A stretch of DNA of 64,000 nt from Dromiciops gliroides (taxonomy: Eukaryota; Chordata; Mammalia; Microbiotheria; Microbiotheriidae), in NCBI RefSeq assembly GCF_019393635.1, contig NC_057862.1, forward strand, positions 410,110,169-410,174,168, in the 5' to 3' direction. The notes beneath the pieces were generated by a model. The model did not search any database and was not told the DNA's origin. It was given only the letters and a program-made list of their open reading frames with translations. The position numbers and the translations under genes are program-made. Below, piece by piece: positions 42,674 to 53,440 of the stretch. Position 1 is the first letter of the stretch; each line of letters starts with the position of its first letter.

Positions 42674-43054
42674 AAAACTAAGTTTATATGCCACCCACAG
42701 GGATCTTTACATATGGCTTAGTGACCCCACTTCTATTTGAGTTTGACACCATTGTGCTAGAGCATGAGAGGCTAAGTGACTTTCCCAGTCACACAACCTT
42801 TAATGTGTCAGGAGTAGAATTTGAACTTGGATCTTCCTGACTTCACAGTCAACTCTCTGGCCCTGTGACAAGCTGCCTGTCATACAGATTAGTTGGCACT
42901 AGTAATTCAAATAAGCTCCTGGGAGGTGAAAAGGCAAATACTTTCTCCAGACTGACCTCATATTTTTACAGAGAAATAGAGGCTATTTACCATCACCTTT
43001 TCTCCCCTACTCTACTTCTCAAAACCCTTTGACATTATCCTTCATTCTCTCCTC

Positions 43055-43515
43055 TGTGTAATTAAAAATTCTAAATGTGGGTTCTAATCTGTTCCCCCAG
43101 TTTTGGGGGAAACTGACTGAAATCACTGATAAAATGAATTTAGGTTTTTAAGGGTTTATTGAAAGATAGAAAGAAAAAGATTGAGAACAGAATTCCTACA
43201 GCCTGGCAATCCTATCTTTCCTCAATTTTCCTGTGAAGTCCTCTGGAGTCTCTCTCCTCCACCACGGTGAAGCCAGGAACCCAAAGAGAGCGAACTCCTC
43301 CCCCAGCGCCTGCTTCCTACTTCGTGTGTTCCTCCCAGAAATGGGAGGCTCCTCAAGTTGATTGGCTGGTAGCCTTGATAGACAGTACCCATGAGCAAAC
43401 ATCACTTCCTGACCCCAAGGAAAAGCTGCTTGGCCTTGCTCTCAGAGGCATTCTCCTCATGTTGGAGCTTTCCTATAATAATTCTCCAGCAGGTGGCGTC
43501 ATTCCAATCATTACA
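43055..43515 (-). mobile_element. Solo LTR of an endogenous retrovirus (ERV1-like)
   Basis: On the - strand it begins TGTAATGATTGGAATGACGC and ends AATTACACA. CCTC flanks both sides (43051-43054, 43516-43519). The start matches the LTR at 4638. It has a reverse AATAAA near 43157. No internal part remains. The open frames here are LTR-derived. Confidence 0.78.
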
Positions 43516-43670
43516 CCTCCTTTGTTCCAGTCTGATGAAGAGGTGGTCCTTCTCCTCACCAGAGTCAACATCTCTGTAACCTTCCCTCCCATCCCCTCCT
43601 TCAGTTTGTCTGAACAAGCATCTCTTTAAATCTTCAGTCTTGTCCTATTTACTGGCTCCTTTCTAGCAAC

Positions 43671-43770
43671 ATGTATGTATGTATGTATGTATAAATATTT
43701 GTGTATATATACACATAGGCATACACATGCATACGAATACATACACATTCATGTATACATACATACATAT
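43671..43770. repeat. (GTAT)n/(CATA)n microsatellite
   Basis: ATGTATGTATGTATGTATG followed by CA/TA-rich alternation. Confidence 0.9.
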
Positions 43771-44067
43771 CCTAAAAACAACAAACAAAAAACTTCACTT
43801 AACCCTACCATGCTGTCAAGCCATTGGCTCTCCTCTCTCAAAGCCAAACTCCTAGAAGAGGCTGTCCTTTCCTCTCAATCATGTCTCACCTCCTTGGCTT
43901 TGGACCCCATTACCCAACTGAAATTGCTCTCTTCAATTAATTTTCCTACAAGTCTGATGATATCTATTCCATAAACTCCAGTGGCTTCCTATTGCCTCCA
44001 GTATCAAATATAAAATCTTGTTTGTCTTTTAAACCCCTTCATAATCTGATTCCTACCTACTTTTCTA

Positions 44068-44573
44068 GTGTTATGGGCCTAGCATCCCAGAAGTTCTCTG
44101 GGGTAAATCAAAGAACCTTCTCTGTGAGAAACTAAACCAAAGGACAGACACACCTAACCAGTCTCCCCCACCCCTTGGGGAGATAAGATTGGGTGTGGCT
44201 GTGCTGCCTTTGTGGTGTGAGGAGCCCAGAGTGGGTTTGAAAGATCCAGAGCCACCCTTCACCCACCACCAGTGGGGGATGGTCCTCCCCCAATAAGGGA
44301 ACTTTCCACAGTCAGACGATTACTTCATCGAACCACCATCGGACCTCTATAAAAGTACCTGCCTGTCTCCTACTCAAGGAGATAGGTATCTCAGAGCCAC
44401 GCTCTGTGCCATTCCTTCTCCCCATGAGAAGAAGTCCAAGGATTTTTCTCTTGGTTTCCCTTCCCTAGCCCCTAAATAAACTATTATCTTATTCTATTGG
44501 ATTTGTGTGCAAGAGGGTGTAATTCTTTAAGGAGGAATTCGTAAGAACCCCTACCCCTATCCCAAACCCCCAC
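44068..44573 (+). mobile_element. Solo LTR inserted in L2
   Basis: From GTGTTATGGGCCTAGC to AACCCCCAC, with TCTA on both sides. It contains a TATA box (CTATAAAAGTA at about 44347) and AATAAA at about 44475, the usual U3-R-U5 order. Retroviral, probably gammaretrovirus-like. No internal region is present. Confidence 0.7.
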
Positions 44574-44862
44574 TCTATTTCCCCTTAGCACTAGTCTTCA
44601 CTCCTCCCTGCATATTGTTCAGTTCAGTGACACTGCCCCTCTTGGGTTCCTCAAACACTCTGCTGCATCTCCAGATTAGAGTGCTTTCGCTGGCTGTGCC
44701 CTTTGCCTGAATTTCTCTCCCACTTGATCTCCACTTCTTAGCTTCCCTGGCTCCCTTCAAGCTTCATCTAAAGTCCCACCTTCTAGAAGATACCCTTCTC
44801 CAGGCCACCTTAATCTTAGTGCTCTCCTTCTGAGACAAGACCAATTTATCCTGTACATATCT

Positions 44863-45011
44863 TTTTTTTTTTTTTAGTGAGGCAATTGGGGTTAAGTGAC
44901 TTGCCCAGGGTCACACAACTAGTAAGTGTTAAGTGTCTGAGGCCGGATTTGAACTCAGGTACTCCTGACTCCAGGGCCGGTGCTCTATCCACTGCGCCAC
45001 CTAGCTGCCCC
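44863..45011 (-). repeat. Marsupial poly(A) SINE, GTACTCCTGACTCC subtype
   Basis: A full reverse copy flanked by ATCCTGTACATATCTT and ATCCTATACGTATCTT. Confidence 0.96.
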
Positions 45012-45205
45012 AATCCTATACGTATCTTACTCGTACATACTTGTCTTCATGTTGTCCACCTTCACCCTACCCCTCCAAACTAGATTGTGAGCTCCTTGAG
45101 ATCAGTGATTGGTTTTTTTGCCTTTCTTTGTATTCTCATCACTTAGCATAATGCCAGCACATAGTAGGTCCTTAATAAATTTATTTAACTGACTGACTGA
45201 CAGGA

Positions 45206-46440
45206 GAGAGAACCCTGACAAGGTGGTAGTCTTTTGAAGACTAATACTTAAAGCATTCACTGTTACCCATCTACCACCAGTCTTTATCCTTTTAGCAGGG
45301 ATACACAAACCAACCTGCAGGCTAGTGCCCAGAGGTTTACACTGTGAATCCCTCCGTCCTTCCCCTCACACTTTCTGATCATTACCCCCTTGCAGAGAAT
45401 ATCCTAAACCTGGCACAACTCCACCTTCTCCATTGACTTAACCCTCACCATATCAGTGAGATCCTGATTCTGGCCAATCATGTGAAGAAATGGAAGAAGT
45501 GGGCTACCTTCTGCCTAAGGTGACTCTGTTTAAGGGGCCTGGGAGGCTGTGGAGACTGTTCAGAATACCCTCTTTGAGGAAGACATGAATTCAGCCTGGC
45601 CAGAAAAGAAAAGGATGAGAACAAAGAGGAGAATTAGAATAGGGGTCCAGGATGAGTGGCTATACCAGATTTGAATAAAAGGGGACAGATACCAGTCTGG
45701 GAGTAGTCCTCATCCTTCAGAAGCTACTTAAAGTAGGGATGGAAGCCTGCAGAATGTAAATCCCCTAAGAAGTCTGAGGGAGCTTTGTAGTCTATCCCTA
45801 GAGGTACACCCATCAGGAATCCGAAAGTGCATTGGGGTTTGGACATAAGGAAAAAAGGTTGAAAAACAAAAGATTTCTAAAAGGAAGAAAATTAAGATAA
45901 AAACCCTAGATCACAAGCAGATAAATCAACAGAAAGGATCCTAAAATTAGAAGGAAGGATGAGCACCAAAACTTTAAGGGGAAATACAAAATTTCACCTG
46001 TCTATACCCCATCCCCTTCCCCCTCTTCCCCTTCCTTTCTCCTTACAACCCACAGTGTGGGAGGGTGAATGAGAGCTGGGGCCGCCTTCTTCTCTTCCCT
46101 CTCCCACTGTACCCTTCCTTCATTCCCACTTTTAGTTGGTGTTCAGCCTCATCTCAGGGAGAATCTAGGGCTATGGGCTCCACCAACATATTTTTATAAA
46201 ACAGTGCTCTAATGTGGCTGATGGGACAGACTCAGTAAAGCATCAAATCTTTGTAAGACTATCTCCATTGCAGCTCTAGAAAAGCACAAGATTGTGTTCT
46301 CAAATTATAGAATCTATACCACTTTCTACAAGAATTACTGAAAGATGGGGATCTGCAGTTCCGAGAGAGAATATATGAAAAGCAACTCTGCAGCAACCTT
46401 GCCAGAAGATCTTGCTCAGAATCTTCAAACTTTGTGGAAC
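45206..46440. other. Intergenic, nothing recognised
   Basis: About 1.2 kb of mixed composition; no frame, SINE or LINE signature that I can support. Confidence 0.4.
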
Positions 46441-46454
46441 TCTTGTTTTGGTGG

Positions 46455-46562
46455 TGTTGTGTGGTTGTTTTCAGTTATGTTTGACTCTTTGTGACCCCAT
46501 TTTGGGTTTTCTTGGTAGAGATACTGGAGTGGCTTGCCATTTCCTTCTCCAGCTCATTTTAG
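46455..46562 (-). repeat. MAR1-type CORE-SINE, 3' part only
   Basis: TTTGACTCTTTGTGACCCCA to TTCCTTCTCCAGCTCATTTT; the tRNA-like head is absent. Confidence 0.85.
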
Positions 46563-46667
46563 CATCATATAAATACTGATTCCCTCACCTTCCTCATCTC
46601 TACCAGTTGTTGACTAACAGATAAACTTCATATGCACCTTTCTTTGTTGTATCTAACTGTAGGCTGA

Positions 46668-46874
<207 letters not shown>

Positions 46875-46974
46875 TAAAGGAATTTTACAAAGCTCTCTTA
46901 ACAAAGGCTCTGCCCTGTCTAGCTTTTTAGGAGATAAAGATAACTACAAAATGGGCAGAATATGCTCACTGGTA

Positions 46975-47128
46975 GGGGCAGCTAGGTGGCGCAGTGGATA
47001 AAGCACCAGTACTGGATTCAGGAGGACCTGAGTTCAAATCTGACCTCAGACACTTGACACTTATTAGTTGTGTAACCCTGGGCAAGTCACTTAACCCTCA
47101 TAGCCCCTCACCAAAAAAAAAAAAAAAA
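46975..47128 (+). repeat. Marsupial poly(A) SINE
   Basis: A full forward copy flanked by GAATATGCTCACTGGTA and GAATATGCTAACTGGTA. Confidence 0.96.
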
Positions 47129-47539
47129 GAATATGCTAACTGGTAGGAGAACTAAAGACCAGGAGAACTGGGACAGGGATGGGGAATTGGTAGTTGGGAA
47201 GATTAAAAACATAGGCAGGTAAATGTTTAAAAGCTAGCTCTCTGGAAGGAAAATGTATATATGACATAATTTTAAATTTAATGTGAATCTTAAGTCTAGA
47301 CAAGCAACAAAACCATAAATCAAGCCCAGACTTATAGCACTTACTAATTTCTGTGGTGTAAGTGCTCACACTGAAAATTTAACATTTGATTTCGGAACCA
47401 ATATAGTTGGATCCGGCTTACTCCTGAGTGGAAATCTGAGAAGAGTCTCAAAGACAATTTTTGTTATGATTTTTGCCAAGGAAAGACCCTGGCTTCAGTG
47501 GAAAGTTAGGTCCCTGACTTCTTCTACCTCAATTTGGTG

Positions 47540-47690
47540 ACTTGATGATCTCTGACATGGGTTATCATCTAAAGTCTGTTGTGTGACCTTGGGCAAGTCA
47601 CTTACCCTCACTGGGCCTCAGTTTCCTCATTTGTAAAATGAAGGCCTTCTAGCCCTAGATCTACAACTCTTTGATGCTAGGATTCCTGGA
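47540..47690 (+). repeat. MIR SINE
   Basis: GTGTGACCTTGGGCAAGTCA and CCTCAGTTTCCTCATTTGTA, the MIR core. Confidence 0.85.
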
Positions 47691-47929
47691 GCTGTGTTTG
47701 CAGAGTGTATCTCTTCTATGAGTCCTACTCCCAAGGCCCTGACTCATACTTAGGCTGTCTCCATCTGCCTAAGCTGGCCTGTGTTTCCAAGCAGCCCTGT
47801 CCCCAATAAGGGTGGGTGGGTTAGAACAAGTTCAATAATACAAAAAGGTTCCCAGAGTGGGAGTAGGCAGATGGTTCTTCAGTAGCTTAGAACCATGGGA
47901 TGTCTAAATTGAAGGGGAATTTAGAATAC

Positions 47930-48040
47930 ATATTGTCAGAGGTAGAAGGAAACTCAGAGATGTCAAACCAAGCTTTCCCACATTGCAGAGGAAGAAAATG
48001 AGGCCCAGAGAGTGACTTGCCCAAACTCATAACTAATTTT
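47930..48040 (-). repeat. MIR SINE fragment
   Basis: AGAAAATGAGGCCCAGAGAG then TGACTTGCCCAAACTCATAA. Confidence 0.65.
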
Positions 48041-48394
48041 TTGATGGGCCTATTGTTTTTGCATGGTAATGAACTCTCTACAGACCTCTGGGCAGCAAAC
48101 TAGAAGGGCCTGAACACAATGTAGGAGAAGATGGGCCAGTGTTTACTGTGGTAATTTAAAAGATACTAGAGGCCTCCAGGGAATCATCAGCTGACTCCAC
48201 AAGAGTCAGAATACAGCCAGCACTTGATTCACAGAGTGAAACTTTGCCTTTCCCCCTATCTTACTGTGATGGTGGAGGTATAAGAGGTGAGGAGAAATGA
48301 GCCTCTGAGAACACTGGCTCCTTTGGGAGGAGTCCAGCCCTTGCTACTCTTAGATTATCTTGGCAAGAATAAATGGGTCAACCCAACCATTGAA

Positions 48395-48530
48395 CTTCTC
48401 AGCTCAATGGAATCAGGAAATCTTGGATTCAAATCCTGCCTAAGGCACTTACCAGTGCTGTGATCCTGAACAATTAATTTCTTGGTTTTATTTTCCTTTT
48501 CTCTAAAATAGGAATAATTCCTCCCTTACA
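48395..48530 (+). repeat. MIR-type SINE, 5' piece
   Basis: TCTTGGATTCAAATCCTGCC to AAAATAGGAATAATTCCTCC; the SINE at 48533 interrupts it, and its end resumes at about 48835. Confidence 0.7.
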
Positions 48531-48532
48531 AG

Positions 48533-48833
48533 GTTAGCTAGGTGACACAGTGGACAGAGTACTAGCCCTGGAGTTAAGAGGACCTGAGTTCAAATCTCAC
48601 CTGTGTGACTATGGGGAAGTCACTTAACCCCAATTGCCTTAAACATCCAAGGCCATCTCTAGTCATCCTGATGTATATGTTGCCACTGGACCCAGATGGC
48701 TCCGGAGAAGAGGCTGATGTTGCGTGACCTTGCATAGCCCTTCCTCACTTAAATCCAATTCAGTGTAAGTCATGACATCACCCCAATGTCATGGTCCTCT
48801 TCAAGAATGAAGGACAAATAACAACAACAACAA
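48533..48833 (+). repeat. Marsupial SINE with third tail class
   Basis: Common head (GTTAGCTAGGTGACACAGTG), then a different 3' part: CCATCTCTAGTCATCCTGAT, CACTGGACCCAGATGGCTCC, GTCATGGTCCTCTTCAAGAA and ACAACAACAACAA. The tail probably belongs to the LINE that moved it. Confidence 0.8.
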
Positions 48834-49210
48834 TTTTGTGAAGATCAACTAGGACAACATATATAAATCCCTGTGTGAACCTTAAAGTGCTATATAAATG
48901 ATAGTTATTATTATTATTTCGGCTGATCCTTTTTACCAGCTCAGTGAACAGCATTTGAGAATCTCAAGACTATATTCTATTATCTTTCAATTTTTTCCAG
49001 TAAATGTACCTAAATTATAATGTGAGTATGTTTTTATTTTGGGTCATAAAAGGCTGAAATGGCAATAGGAAACTTAATAGGGAATTACTTCGTGAGCTAT
49101 ATTTAGAGATTTTCCCTAGAAATCTGTAGGGGGGTGAGACACAAGCCAAATTGGTGATAGATCTATGAAATATTACATGCACAAAATTCTTTTTCATTTT
49201 AAAATCCTAC

Positions 49211-49406
49211 ACCAGGGTTTTTTAACCTTTTTTTGGGTCATGCACCTTTGGTAGACTGGTAAGGCTTATGAATCCTTTCTCATAATAATATTTTAAATAC
49301 ATAACATAAAATATATAAGATTATAAGGAAAACCAATTATACTGAAATAGAGTCATCGAAATATTTTTTAAACAACAAATTCACCAACCTCAGGTTAAAA
49401 ACTGCT
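49211..49406 (+). mobile_element. hAT-type MITE, near full length
   Basis: Left end CAGGGTTTTTTAACC and right end GGTTAAAAACTGCTCC form terminal inverted repeats; the body is shared with the copies at 10800 and 55404. Confidence 0.75.
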
Positions 49407-49449
49407 CCCTAGAGGAACCAGAGATCAGGTTAGGGAATGTTGTTTGTTA

Positions 49450-49885
49450 CAATTAAGACAACTTCCTAACTAGCCCATCACTGGATCACAGGGTACATGG
49501 AGGGGAGGAAGGAGACACTAGCCTCCTGACTGTTCCTTACACAAGACTCCCCACTCCTCTATTCTGTAGCTTTTCACTGGCTAGCCCCCATTCCTGGAGT
49601 TCTCTTCCTCTTCATCTCCATTTCCTAACTTCCTTCGAGTCTCAACTAAAATCTTCTGCAAGAAGCCTTTCCAACCCTCCTTAATCTTAGTGCCTTCCCT
49701 CTAAAATCATCTCTGATTTATTCCATAAATATCTTGTAGTTGTTTATATGATGTCTCTCCCATTATACTTGGAGCTCTTTGAGAGCAGGGACTCTTTTTG
49801 TCTTTCTTCATATTCCGAACACTTAGCTTGGTCCCTGGCATGTAGTAGATGCTTAAACAATATTTATTGACTCATCTTGCCTTAT
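49450..49885 (+). mobile_element. L2 LINE 3' end
   Basis: AGAAGCCTTTCCAACCCTCC, GAGCTCTTTGAGAGCAGGGA and GCATGTAGTAGATGCTTAAA, in L2 3' order. Confidence 0.8.
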
Positions 49886-49904
49886 TTTCAAGAAGTTGAT
49901 ATTC

Positions 49905-50045
49905 TTCTTTTTCATTTATTTAGAATTGTATTTTTCCCCAATTACATATAAAAACAATTTTAATGTCCATTAAAGAAACTTTGTACTCTAAATTCTCTTC
50001 CTTTCTGCCTGCTCCCATGAAGGCAAGCTATTCAATATGTTATAC
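49905..50045 (-). mobile_element. L1 LINE 3' end fragment
   Basis: CCCCAATTACATATAAAAAC and TTCAATATGTTATACATATA match the reverse L1 3' end at 57945. Confidence 0.7.
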
Positions 50046-51340
50046 ATATATAGTTATAAGAAGCTGATATTCTAAAGAGAGAGACAACACATACAATATA
50101 GAGTTGTGGCCAGGAAGTAGAATTTTGCTTTGGAAAACTACAGGATGGTGAGTAGAGCCATAGAAAGACAGAAATACACAACCTTTCCAGTAACAAGAGC
50201 AGCACTGATTTGATTATGGTTCCAGAACTGATGGTATTGGTACAGAGGGTAGGTAGGTGGCAGCAAGGAAGTGGGTAATAAGATGAAGCATGATGTAGTG
50301 AACCTTGTGAGGAATTCATCAATCAAGATAGCTGGGTGGGGGTGGGGAGGGCATGCCAAGGGCAGTTAGTCTTCTAGGGAATGGTTTCTAGTCTAGACTA
50401 GGCTTCAAGGTAGCTAGTGAAATGACCAGGGAGTAATATGAAGCATAGCTGAGGCTTTCTTGATACTTGAAGGCTGTTCAGTAAGAGTCGATCCCTGGGA
50501 GACTGGGACCAGAATCATCCTCAGGCACTAGACTGAGAGGCAGGAGACCTGGATTTTGGTCTTGGCCTCATTGTGTGATCCTGGACAAACAGCTTCTGGG
50601 GCATGAGAATAAGGGAAGTGCCCTTTGCTGCACTCCGGTAAGAAGTCTATGGGCTCTGAATAAGCCCCTTGCTTCAGGAATCTCTCCTCCCTTTCAATGA
50701 TCAGGGGTAGCTTATCAGTGTCCCTATATCCATCCTGCCTCAGCACTGCCCTAGCTGGCAAGATCACTGCTGGGCTATTCTCTTGAGCACCACAATCTCA
50801 TCATGGTCTGGAGTCTACTTTCATCCTTCATTATGTGTTTCCAAGGCCATTAGAGAGAGGCTTGAGTCTGAGTGACAAATTGAAGGGCAGAGTGCTTAGA
50901 GATACAAAGAGACTTAGCTCAATATCAGGCAAACAGGTAGAGACAAATTATTTTTGTTCCATTCTTTTTCCCTTATGGAAAATTAACTTGCTTAGTAAAG
51001 AAGATAAGGAAGGGGCTGTCAGGAGGATGTGAGGAGGTTAACAGGTTGGAGGTTAGTGGGGGTGGTGGTGATTGAAGGCCCAGAAAACCTACACCCAGGA
51101 TGTACTTGTGGTTCTTCGCCGGATAAGCTGGACTCACCCAGAGGAGGGTGACTAGGATGGGGAGGGAAATCAAGCCCATGTCATTTGAGGACTGACTGCA
51201 GGAATGTTTAGCTTGAAAAAGAGAAGACTTTGGTGGTGGGAGTTGGGAAGGGGGAGGGTTGGAGAAAAAAAAATCTCTGTCTTCAAGTATTTTCCATAGT
51301 AATGATGAAAATTCTTGTTTGAACTTTACAAAGCACCTTC
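50046..51340. other. Intergenic, no gene recognised
   Basis: Contains a MIR trace (AGACCTGGATTTTGGTCTTG near 50545) and unidentified sequence. The open frames at 50032-50359 and 50973-51347 lack any family signature. Confidence 0.4.
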
Positions 51341-51349
51341 TTTGCAATA

Positions 51350-51420
51350 GCCTGTGAGATGTGTAATAGGAGTATTATTGTTATTCCCATATTGCAGATG
51401 AAGAAACTGAGGTTCACAGC
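51350..51420 (-). repeat. MIR fragment
   Basis: ATTCCCATATTGCAGATGAA then GAAACTGAGGTTCACAGCTA. Confidence 0.65.
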
Positions 51421-51514
51421 TAGGATGAGAAGTACTCAAAAGATTTATGGAAGCCCTTAAAAATCTACAGAAAACATTTGCAGTAGCTCCCCTCCCACCC
51501 TAGACCATTATACT

Positions 51515-51763
51515 TGTGTTGTTGTTGTTATTGAGTCATTTCAGTTGTATCTGGCTTTTTGTGACCCTATTTTGAATTTTCTCAGTAGTGATACTGGAGT
51601 GGTTTGTCATTTCCTTCTCCAGCTCATTTTACAGATGAGGAAACTAAGGTAAGCAGGGCCAAATGACTTGTCCAGGGTCACACAGCTAGTAAGTGTCTAA
51701 GGCCAGATTTGAACTGAAGAAGAGTTTTCCTGACTCTCTATCCAATGTGCCATATAGCTCCCC
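51515..51763 (-). repeat. MAR1-type CORE-SINE
   Basis: GTTGTTGTTGTTATTGAGTC, TTTGTCATTTCCTTCTCCAG and GATGAGGAAACTAAGGTAAG, ending GCCATATAGCTCCCC. Confidence 0.93.
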
Positions 51764-51885
51764 TTTGCATTGCACTCTAGACCTCCAGAATCCATGCCTC
51801 TAATCTCTTGAGAAATTAATTTGCTTATTATTTGGCTTTATCATTATTTATTTATTATTATTTGTTGGGGGGGGGGAGTGTGGGG

Positions 51886-52182
51886 ACAGATTGGGTCTCA
51901 TCCAGGCTGAAAGTATTGTAGCCACTCATGGGCCCAATCCCACTACTGATCAGCACTGAAACTTTGACCTGCTCCATTTCTAACTTGGACCAGTTCATTC
52001 TTTCTTAGGCAGTCTGGTGGTCCATTGTACCAAGGGTTTCACTATATGGGTGCCAGACCTAGCAAAGGCACTCAGTTGGCTTTAGCCTTACCATAGCTCA
52101 AAGTCCCCAAGCTCAAGTGATTCCCCAGCCTCAGGCGCCCCAGTAACAGGGATTACAGAAGTGCACCACCATGCCTGGCCAC
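51886..52182 (-). pseudogene. 7SL (SRP) RNA pseudogene, near full length
   Basis: Read in reverse, it follows 7SL RNA from its 5' end (GGCCAGGCATGGTGGTGCAC) through the S domain (CTAAGAAAGAATGAACTGGT, AGCAGGTCAAAGTTTC, CTGATCAGTAGTGGGATTG) to the 3' end (GCCTGGATGAGACCC). About 300 nt, with many substitutions and no clear A-tail. It resembles a primate Alu locally only because Alu also derives from 7SL. Confidence 0.9.
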
Positions 52183-52391
52183 TCCATTCATTTTTGAAGC
52201 TTTCACGCAGCTATCTTGGTTCATGGCTGAGTGCAAACCATCCCACTTGGCCCAGTATATCTATTAGCTGGCCTTGGATTCCTAAACCATGATTTGCCAT
52301 GATTCACCTTCACATCTAATCTCTTTTAGACCATTTTTCCAGCTGCCTTCTCTGCTTCTGGAAAGGATATGTCCATTGATTGCACTGTGTA

Positions 52392-52541
52392 TTTTTTTTT
52401 TTTTTGTGGGGCAATGAGGGTTAAGTGATTTGCCCAGGGTCACACAGCTAGTAAGTGTCAAGTATCTGAGGCTGGATTTGAACTCAGGTCCTCCTGAATC
52501 CAGGGCTGGTGCTTTATCCACTGCGCCACCTAGCTGCCCCC
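52392..52541 (-). repeat. Marsupial poly(A) SINE
   Basis: A full reverse copy with target duplication ATTGCACTGTGTATT. Confidence 0.96.
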
Positions 52542-52544
52542 AAT

Positions 52545-52680
52545 TGCACTGTGTATTAACCTTGGGCAAGTCATTTGACTTCCCAGGGCCTTGGTTTCCT
52601 CAACTACAAAATGAAGGAGTTGGTCTAGATGTCCTCTAAGGCCCCTTCCAGCTTGAAACCTATGATCCTATGGACTTCCA
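52545..52680 (+). repeat. MIR SINE, 3' part
   Basis: CCTTGGGCAAGTCATTTGAC, GGTTTCCTCAACTACAAAAT and GGCCCCTTCCAGCTTGAAAC. Confidence 0.8.
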
Positions 52681-52770
52681 GGACCAAATAGGACCCTGGG
52701 CCAGATCTTCCTTCCCTGGCCACCACTCCCCTTTCTATATTGTCTTCTCCTTTTAGAAAATAAGCTTCAG

Positions 52771-52920
52771 GGGCAGTTAGGTGGCGCAGTGGATAGAGCA
52801 CCAGCCCTGAAGTCAGGAGGACCTGAGTTCAAATCCAGCCTCAGACACTTAACACTTACTAGCTGTGTGACCCTGGGCAAGTCACTTAACCCCAATTGCC
52901 TCACTTAAAAAAAAAAAAAA
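52771..52920 (+). repeat. Marsupial poly(A) SINE, GAAGTCAGG subtype
   Basis: A full forward copy with target duplication AAAATAAGCTTCAG. Confidence 0.96.
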
Positions 52921-53164
52921 GAAAAAATAAGCTTCAGTGCCTGGAGCTCAGTAAGTGCTTAATAAATGCTTTTTTATTCATTTATTCAATCACTCCCCTC
53001 TGAAGGAAATAAACTCATTGTTATCTCTTCCTTTATATTTTCTTTAAATCATTCAGGCGAAAGTCATCTATTCTCATATTTCTCATAGCTTTTTCCATTG
53101 CTCTCCCAAGTATCATAATTATGTGTGAATTTGTTCCTCCCCCTCTTCTATTCTAATAGTAGTC

Positions 53165-53440
53165 CTAACTAGAGCCTTAAAGTTTGCAAAATCTTTTACA
53201 TACATTGTTTCATTTGAGTCTTCACATAGCTAAGAACTGCAGATTTATCACCATTTTACACATGAGGAAACTGAGGATCACAGAAATTAAGCAGCCAACT
53301 GGCTTCAAATACAAATCTCTGTAACTCAAGGATATCAGGGCCTTTGTTATATACCTTTGTATCCCAATGACTAATACAGAGCCTTGCACATAGTACTTAA
53401 TAAATGTTAGTTGAATTAAATTGATGTTCCTTTAGGTCTT
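53165..53440. repeat. MIR (-) followed by L2 3' tail (+)
   Basis: TTTACACATGAGGAAACTGA belongs to a reverse MIR. GCCTTGCACATAGTACTTAA and TAAATGTTAGTTGAATTAAA are an L2 tail. Confidence 0.65.

Larger units (their letters stand above)
43795..45205 (+). mobile_element. L2 LINE 3' region, split by an LTR and a SINE
   Basis: CTCCAGTGGCTTCCTATTGC, TTCATAATCTGATTCCTACC and later AGATTGTGAGCTCCTTGAGA, AGCACATAGTAGGTCCTTAA are in L2 order. The solo LTR at 44068 and SINE at 44863 interrupt it. Confidence 0.8.

Noticed and set aside
43196-43629. Frames of 60-120 codons on both strands
   Set aside because: They overlap the solo LTR at 43055-43515 and show no protein motif.
52100-52182. Apparent primate Alu (CTCAAGTGATT..GGGATTACAG..CACCACCATGCCTGGCC)
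   Set aside because: The similarity continues through the 7SL S domain that Alu lacks, so it is a 7SL pseudogene and not an Alu or primate contamination.
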